9,918 nt of DNA from DASPXY01 sp038227745. Lineage in GTDB: Bacteria; Planctomycetota; Planctomycetia; Gemmatales; Gemmataceae. The DNA lies in assembly GCA_038227745.1 (NCBI GenBank), contig JBBRPS010000362.1, forward strand, positions 1 to 9,918, written 5' to 3'. The notes under the pieces were generated by a model. It searched no databases. It saw only the letters and a program-made list of their open reading frames with translations, and was not told the DNA's origin. Shown here piece by piece: positions 5,540 to 9,918 of the stretch. The translations under genes were made by a program, and so were the position numbers. How positions within the stretch are numbered: the first letter of the stretch is position 1; every line of letters starts with the position of its first letter.

Positions 5540-8026
5540 ATGCGCCGCTCCCTCACCGCCGTCAGCCTCCTCCTCTGCTGGGCCGCGACGGCCCCAGCCC
5601 AGCCGGCCCAACCGCCCAGGGCGCCGCGTCCTCACCGCGTCCTGCCCGGCCTCGAGCGCGACGGGGCCGTCCGCCTGCACAACCAGTGGGCCATCCGCCC
5701 CGCGGGCCGGCAGCTGCAGCTCGGCGACTTCCCGGTCAACGCGGCCCTGCACCCCAGCGGCAAGTGGCTCGCCGTCCTCCACGCCGGTTACGGCGATCAC
5801 GAGGTCCTCGTCGTCGCTCTCGACCCGAAACGGCCGCACCTCGTCAGCCGCTCGCTCATCCGCCAGACCTTCAACGGCCTGTGCTTCGCGCCGGACGGCA
5901 AGACCCTTTTCGCCAGCGGCAGCGAGTTCGAGACGGTCCACGCCTTCCCGTTCGCCGGCGGCTACCTGGCGAAGCCGCGCGACCTCACGGCCTACAAGGG
6001 CAAGGGCAAGGACGACAAGTTCATCGTCTCCGGCCTGGCCGTCGATCCGCGAGGCCGCTGGCTCTGCGCCGCCGGCACCTGGGGCCACGCCGTCTCGATC
6101 CTCCCGCTCGACGACCCCGATGGCCGCGTCGTCGTCCCTCTCGGCAAGGGCAGCTATCCCTTCGGTTGCACGATCGACAGGGAGGGCAGGCGCCTCTACG
6201 TCAGCCTCTGGGCGAAGGCCGCGGTCGCCGTGGTGGACCTCGAAACGAAGAAGCACGTCGCCACCTTCACCACCGAGAAGCACCCGACGGAAATGATCCT
6301 CACGCCCGACGGCAAGACGCTCCTCGTCGCCTGCTCCAATTCGACGAAGGTGAGCGTGCTGAACGCGGCGGACGGCAAGGGCCTGGAGACGATCGGCTGC
6401 GCCCTCCACCCCGGAGCGCCGTCGGGCAACACGCCCAACAGCCTGTGCCTGACGCCCGACGGCGAATTGCTGTTCGTCGCCAACGCCGACGCCAACAACG
6501 TCGCCGTCTTCCACGTCAAGACGCCGGGCAAGGCGCGGCCGCTCGGCTTCATCCCGACCGCCATGTACCCGACCGCCGTCCGCTTCAACCCGAAGGACAA
6601 AAAGTTGTACATCGTCAACGCCCGTGGCTCGGTGCCCCGGGCCAACCCGCACGGCCCGAAGCCGGGCTTCGACACCAGCAAGACGATTGCGGAGTACATC
6701 GGCACGCTCTACCGCGGGACGCTGAGCATCCTCGACGTGCCGACCGAGGAGCGCATGATCGCCTACAGCAAGATGGCCTACGCCTGCAGCCCGCTGCGGA
6801 AGGACCTCGGCGTGCCGTGGGAGGCGCCGAAGGACAACCCCATCCCGGCGAAGCTCGGCGACCCCAGCCCGATCAAGCATTGCCTGTACATCATCCGCGA
6901 GAACCGCACCTACGATCAGGTCTTCGGCGACATCAGAGAGGGTAATGGCGAGCCCGAATTGTGCCTGTTCCCGGAGAAGGTGACACCGAACGCGCACCGG
7001 CTGGCGCGGGAGTTCGTGCTGCTCGATAACTTCTACGTGGACGGCGAGGTGTCCGCGGAGGGCCACGAGTGGTCGATGGGCGCCTACTGCACCGACTTCG
7101 TCAAGCGCGTCTGGCCGCTCAGCTACCGCGGCAGCCCGACGAAGCGGCTGAGCATCTACCCCGCCGAGGGGAGCTTCGACGAGGTGGCGCGCCCGGCCGG
7201 CGGCTACATCTGGGACCGCTGCCAGGAGGCCGGCGTCAGCTACCGCAGTTACGGCGAGTGGATCGCCAACGGCAAGACGCCCAAGGACCCCGCCGTCGCG
7301 CGCGTCAAGGCCCTCGAAGGACACTATGACCCGTGGTTCCGCGGCTACGATCTCGATTATCCCGACGTCAAGCGGGCCGAGCGCTTCATCGAGGAACTGA
7401 AGGGTTTCGAGAAGAAGGGCGCGCTGCCGCGCTTCATCGTGCTGCGGTTGCCGAACGACCACACCTACGGCACCAGGGAGGGCAAGCCGACGCCGACGGC
7501 GATGGTAGCCGAGAACGACCTGGCGCTGGGCATGGTGGTTGAGGCGGTCAGCAAGAGCAAGTTCTGGAAGGACACGGCGATCTTCGTGATCGAGGACGAC
7601 GCCCAGAACGGTTCCGACCACGTGGACGCGCACCGCACCGCGGCGCTGGTGGTCAGCCCGTACACGAAGCGCGGCCACGTCGATTCGACGATGTACTCGA
7701 CGACGAGCATGCTGCGGACGATGGAGCTGATTTTGGGATTGCGGCCGATGAGCCAGTTCGACGCGGCGGCGCGGCCGATGTACCACTCGTTCCAGCCGAA
7801 GCCGGATCTGCGGCCGTACGGGCACGTCGTGCCGCAGGTGGACCTGAAGGCGCTGAACACGAAGGATGCGTGGGGGGCGAAGCTGTCGGCGACGTTCGAC
7901 TTCTCGACGGAAGACGCCGCGGACGATTTGCTGCTCAACGAGGTGATCTGGCGGTCGGTGCGCGGCCCGGACTCGCCGATGCCGCCGCCCGTGCGCGCGG
8001 CGTTCGTGTTCCCGAAATTAAAGTAA
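5540..8026 (+). CDS. Secreted YncE-type beta-propeller / alkaline phosphatase-family phosphoesterase fusion
   Basis: The 828-residue protein probably hydrolyses phosphate esters outside the cytoplasm. ATG 5540 is chosen because GAGG lies 6 nt upstream and MRRSLTAVSLLLCWAATAPA is a clear signal peptide, cut near residues 20-24. About residues 40-430 are repeated propeller strands with motifs such as LHPSGKWLAVLHAG, FAPDGKTLFASGS, LTPDGKTLLVACSNSTKVSV and LTPDGELLFVANADANNVAV, typical of YVTN/YncE propellers. About residues 445-800 match the PF04185-like phosphoesterase fold: LYIIRENRTYDQVFGD (Thr457 is the candidate nucleophile or metal ligand), then VDGEVSAEGHEWSMGAYCTD, and late metal-ligand motifs EDDAQNGSDHVDAHR (685-699). 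NCBI-style annotation of this architecture is a bifunctional YncE family/alkaline phosphatase family protein. The substrate cannot be read from sequence; the propeller may present substrate or bind a partner. Confidence 0.9.
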   Translation: MRRSLTAVSLLLCWAATAPAQPAQPPRAPRPHRVLPGLERDGAVRLHNQWAIRPAGRQLQLGDFPVNAALHPSGKWLAVLHAGYGDHEVLVVALDPKRPHLVSRSLIRQTFNGLCFAPDGKTLFASGSEFETVHAFPFAGGYLAKPRDLTAYKGKGKDDKFIVSGLAVDPRGRWLCAAGTWGHAVSILPLDDPDGRVVVPLGKGSYPFGCTIDREGRRLYVSLWAKAAVAVVDLETKKHVATFTTEKHPTEMILTPDGKTLLVACSNSTKVSVLNAADGKGLETIGCALHPGAPSGNTPNSLCLTPDGELLFVANADANNVAVFHVKTPGKARPLGFIPTAMYPTAVRFNPKDKKLYIVNARGSVPRANPHGPKPGFDTSKTIAEYIGTLYRGTLSILDVPTEERMIAYSKMAYACSPLRKDLGVPWEAPKDNPIPAKLGDPSPIKHCLYIIRENRTYDQVFGDIREGNGEPELCLFPEKVTPNAHRLAREFVLLDNFYVDGEVSAEGHEWSMGAYCTDFVKRVWPLSYRGSPTKRLSIYPAEGSFDEVARPAGGYIWDRCQEAGVSYRSYGEWIANGKTPKDPAVARVKALEGHYDPWFRGYDLDYPDVKRAERFIEELKGFEKKGALPRFIVLRLPNDHTYGTREGKPTPTAMVAENDLALGMVVEAVSKSKFWKDTAIFVIEDDAQNGSDHVDAHRTAALVVSPYTKRGHVDSTMYSTTSMLRTMELILGLRPMSQFDAAARPMYHSFQPKPDLRPYGHVVPQVDLKALNTKDAWGAKLSATFDFSTEDAADDLLLNEVIWRSVRGPDSPMPPPVRAAFVFPKLK

Positions 8027-8030
8027 CGAG

Positions 8031-8101
8031 TGGAAAGGGATGAGTGAAAAGTGCGGCTGCTCCTCACTCGTCCCTTGCCACTTTTCACTCATCTCTTTCC
8101 A
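8031..8101. repeat. 23-bp imperfect inverted repeat with a 21-bp periodic unit
   Basis: The arms at 8031-8053 and 8079-8101 are reverse complements with one mismatch, around a 25-nt loop. The loop carries a further degenerate copy: TCACTCGTCCCTTGCCA (8064-8080) and TCACTCATCTCTTTCCA (8085-8101) match at 14 of 17 bases with a period of 21. The block therefore has two direct units plus one inverted unit. It starts 4 bp after the phosphoesterase stop and ends 9 bp before the GNAT start. There is no U tract, so it is not a classical intrinsic terminator, although the hairpin could affect mRNA ends or GNAT translation. Confidence 0.7.
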
Positions 8102-8110
8102 GAGGACACG

Positions 8111-8533
8111 ATGGACGTGGCGTATCAGCTCGAACCGGACCTCGGGGCCGCCGAGTTCATCGACGTGCTCGTGCGCTCGACACTGGCCGAGCGCCGGCCG
8201 ATCGACGATGCCCAGACGATCCGCGGCATGCTCGCCAACGCCGACGTGATCGTGACCGCCCGCCTCGGCGGCAAACTGGTCGGCGTGTCGCGCGCCCTCA
8301 GCGACGGCGCTTTCTGCACCTACCTGTCCGACCTCGCCGTGGACGCGGCGCACCAGCGGCGCGGCATCGGCCGCGAACTGCTCCGCCGCACCCACGAGGC
8401 AGCCGGCCAGAGCACGACGCTGATCCTCCTCGCCGCCCCCATGGCCCGCGACTACTACCCGCACATTGGCATGGCGCGCCACGATTCGTGCTGGATCCTC
8501 CCCCGCGTGGAGAAGGCCGGCCCGGGGCCGTGA
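8111..8533 (+). CDS. GNAT-family N-acetyltransferase
   Basis: This 140-residue cytoplasmic enzyme should transfer an acetyl group from acetyl-CoA to an amine; the acceptor is unknown. Motif A is clear: YLSDLAVDAAHQRRGIGREL with the pyrophosphate-binding QRRGIG loop at 82-87, followed by the helix LLRRTHEAAG. The strand VIVTARLGGKLVGVSRAL (46-63) and the late YYPHIGM (115-121), in the place of the family FYxxxGF motif, complete the fold. It is near the usual length for a single GNAT domain. ATG 8111 is chosen because AGAGG lies 5 nt upstream; the longer frame from 8051 would translate the repeat block. It follows the phosphoesterase by 84 bp on the same strand, so co-transcription is possible but the repeat lies between them. 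Confidence 0.88.
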   Translation: MDVAYQLEPDLGAAEFIDVLVRSTLAERRPIDDAQTIRGMLANADVIVTARLGGKLVGVSRALSDGAFCTYLSDLAVDAAHQRRGIGRELLRRTHEAAGQSTTLILLAAPMARDYYPHIGMARHDSCWILPRVEKAGPGP

Positions 8534-8740
8534 AGCAGGCCTGCCGTTTCACGCCCGCCCCACCGGCCGGCACACTCGGCACAGCCCGCCCTCCACTGCT
8601 GCGCGGCCCACGGCGCCGGGGCGTTGCCGTGTACTCCGCCGCCCGCCCCTGTCGAAGGGGGAAGAAGCAAGCGCATGCACCTGGATTCCGGGTCGGTCGA
8701 GCCTCCCCTCCGCCGGCCGCATCTTCGCGGAGGCAACCCG
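8534..8740. other. Spacer between GNAT and esterase genes
   Basis: No gene is seen. A small dyad, CCCCT GTCGA AGGGG (about 8646-8660), has no U tract. The esterase frame stays open back to 8624, but that part is Pro/Arg-rich and precedes the better start at 8741. Confidence 0.5.
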
Positions 8741-9799
8741 ATGTGGCGGACGTCCTGGCTCGGGGCCGTGCTCCTCTTCTCCAGCTCGGCCGGCGTCGCG
8801 CCTGCCCGGCCCCTGCTCCGCAGCCCCGAGCGCGCGGCCCGCGCGCTCGCCGGCACCCTCGTCGCGTACACCAAGCACCACGGCGGCGACCGCCGCATCT
8901 GGTCGGCCGTCCTCGGCGAGTGGCGCGACCTGTACGTCTACCTGCCGCCCGGCTACGACCCGCACCGCCAGTACCCCGTCCTGCTGTGGCTGCACGGCAT
9001 CGCCCAGGACGAGCGCGCCTTCGTGGACAACGGCCTTTTGGCCTTCGACGCGGCCATCGCCTGTGGCCGCCTGCCGCCGACGATCATCGCCATGCCCGAC
9101 GGCTCCTACAAGGGCCGCCCCGGCCTTCTCGGTCCCCAGACCCTCTGGCTCAACAGCGATGTCGGCCTCTACGAGGACTACCTGGTTCGCGACGTCTGGG
9201 CCTTCGTTCAGGCCCACTACCCCGTCGTGCCGGTGCGGCAAGGCCACGTCATCGGCGGCTATTCCGGCGGCGCCGCCGCGGCCTACCGCGTGGCGATCAA
9301 GTACCGCGCGGAGTTCGGCGTCGTCTTCGGCCTCTCCGGCCCATTGAACGCCCGCTGGATGGACTGCCGGGGCCGCTACTTCGCGAACTTCGACCCGTGC
9401 TGCTGGGGGTGGCGCACCGACTTCAGCCGCGGCCGCGCGCCGGTCGGCCGCTTCGCCGGCGGCGCCGTCGTCGTGCGCCTCCGCAGCTTCGTCTACCCGC
9501 TGTTCGGCCGCGGCCCGGAGTCGCTGCCGCAGATCATCGCCAACAACCCCATCGAGATGCTGGACGAGTACGGCGTGCGGCCGGGCGCGCTGGCGATGTT
9601 CGTGGCTTACGGGGGGCGCGACGAGTTCAACATCGACGCCCAGGTCGAGAGCTTCGTCTATCGCGCCCGGCAACTCGGGCTGGAAGTCACCGCGGTGTGC
9701 GACCGGCGCGGGCGGCACCGCCTGCGCGAGGCGGAGAAGTTCCTGCCGCGCTTGATCGACTGGCTGGCTCCCCTGGTGATGCCGTACAGCCCTTACTGA
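8741..9799 (+). CDS. Exported alpha/beta-hydrolase esterase (esterase D/PF00756-like)
   Basis: The 352-residue enzyme probably hydrolyses carboxyl esters outside the cytoplasm. ATG 8741 is chosen because GGAGG (8729-8733) sits 7 nt upstream and MWRTSWLGAVLLFSSSAGVA is a signal peptide with an APA-R type end near residue 21. The fold starts with WRDLYVYLPPGYD and PVLLWLHGIAQDE (oxyanion region LHG at 84-86). The nucleophile elbow is GGYSGG with Ser175. The acid is likely Asp294 in YGGRDEFN and the base His326 in RRGRHRLRE, in the right order for the family. The segment DCRGRYFANFDPCCWGWRTD (about 208-227), with three Cys, is a probable lid or cap insertion and is unusual. The substrate (feruloyl, acetyl-xylan, S-formylglutathione or other ester) cannot be decided. 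The stop codon lies inside the left arm of the palindromic element that follows. Confidence 0.85.
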   Translation: MWRTSWLGAVLLFSSSAGVAPARPLLRSPERAARALAGTLVAYTKHHGGDRRIWSAVLGEWRDLYVYLPPGYDPHRQYPVLLWLHGIAQDERAFVDNGLLAFDAAIACGRLPPTIIAMPDGSYKGRPGLLGPQTLWLNSDVGLYEDYLVRDVWAFVQAHYPVVPVRQGHVIGGYSGGAAAAYRVAIKYRAEFGVVFGLSGPLNARWMDCRGRYFANFDPCCWGWRTDFSRGRAPVGRFAGGAVVVRLRSFVYPLFGRGPESLPQIIANNPIEMLDEYGVRPGALAMFVAYGGRDEFNIDAQVESFVYRARQLGLEVTAVCDRRGRHRLREAEKFLPRLIDWLAPLVMPYSPY

Positions 9800-9914
9800 G
9801 TCCAGCCCGGACAAGGTCTCCCTTCGTTTAGCCGCGGTTGTGAGAACCGCGTTCGGCGAGCGCGGTTCTCACAACCGCGGCTAAACGTGGTGACTTTAGC
9901 CACGCTGGACTCAG
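9796..9914. repeat. Nested palindrome, MITE/REP-like element
   Basis: Outer terminal inverted repeats CTGAGTCCAGC (9796-9806) and GCTGGACTCAG (9904-9914) bound a 119-bp unit. Inside is a perfect 27-bp palindrome with arms 9825-9851 and 9861-9887 around the 9-nt loop TTCGGCGAG, beginning CGTTTAGCCGCGG. A small extra dyad, CGTGG (9886-9890) and CCACG (9900-9904), and a second TTTAGCC (9895-9901) sit on the right side. The left outer arm contains the esterase TGA stop. The big hairpin could end transcription structurally; there is no U tract. No target-site duplication is evident, but only 4 bp of right flank is available. Confidence 0.7.
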
Positions 9915-9918
9915 CAGA

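Noticed and set aside
5489..7825. Very long antisense open frame (778 codons) opposite the phosphoesterase gene
   Set aside because: Its translation is Arg/Val/Ala/Gly-rich with no domain, and it is open only because GC-rich codons on the other strand seldom give stops. The plus-strand product has clear family motifs throughout.
8044..9831. 595-codon plus-strand frame overlapping the GNAT and esterase genes
   Set aside because: It is an Arg/Pro/Ala-rich off-frame translation crossing two genes that both have convincing motifs in other frames.
1..9918. CRISPR array, tRNA or rRNA genes
   Set aside because: No regularly spaced repeats with unique spacers and no recognisable tRNA or rRNA segments were seen by eye. 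A tRNAscan or Infernal run would be needed to exclude small RNAs.

Overview
The window looks like part of a high-GC planctomycete chromosome, most likely from the Gemmataceae. This is an inference from three things: GC-rich coding with strong third-position bias, a tail-anchored helix-turn-helix protein full of acidic SDxDVRLV/EFELTL repeats, and a secreted YncE/alkaline-phosphatase fusion beside a decayed integrase fragment of a type I associate with Gemmata relatives. No database search was run, so the lineage is a judgement from recognition.

Positions 1-2130 read as a decaying accessory region. It holds a DNA cytosine-C5 methyltransferase (minus strand) that has all its N-terminal catalytic motifs but stops before motifs IX and X. 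Next is a gene-poor stretch, then a broken N-terminal fragment of a tyrosine recombinase/integrase (in-frame TAG plus a frameshift, no catalytic domain). Just upstream of the integrase start lies a compact set of nested inverted repeats. No restriction endonuclease is visible.

Positions 2133-5217 carry two minus-strand genes. One encodes an exported NlpI-like TPR protein. The other encodes a 707-residue protein with an N-terminal MerR/excisionase-type HTH, a long acidic repetitive middle and a C-terminal membrane anchor. A perfect 15-bp hairpin between them is a good transcription terminator for the HTH gene.

Positions 5218-5539 form a divergent intergenic region with a plausible extended -10 promoter for the HTH gene. 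Positions 5540-9799 carry three plus-strand genes: a secreted beta-propeller/phosphoesterase fusion, a small GNAT acetyltransferase and an exported esterase of the esterase D type. The propeller protein and the esterase both have signal peptides, so both probably act outside the cytoplasm on organic phosphate or ester substrates. There is no evidence that they share a pathway. Repetitive elements follow two of these genes: a 23-bp imperfect inverted repeat with a 21-bp periodic unit at 8031-8101, and a nested palindrome at 9796-9914 that looks like a small MITE or REP-type element and includes the esterase stop codon.

I found no convincing complete new defence or mobile system. The observations most worth following are the tail-anchored HTH repeat protein, the nested inverted repeats by the dead integrase, and the palindromic element at the right edge.
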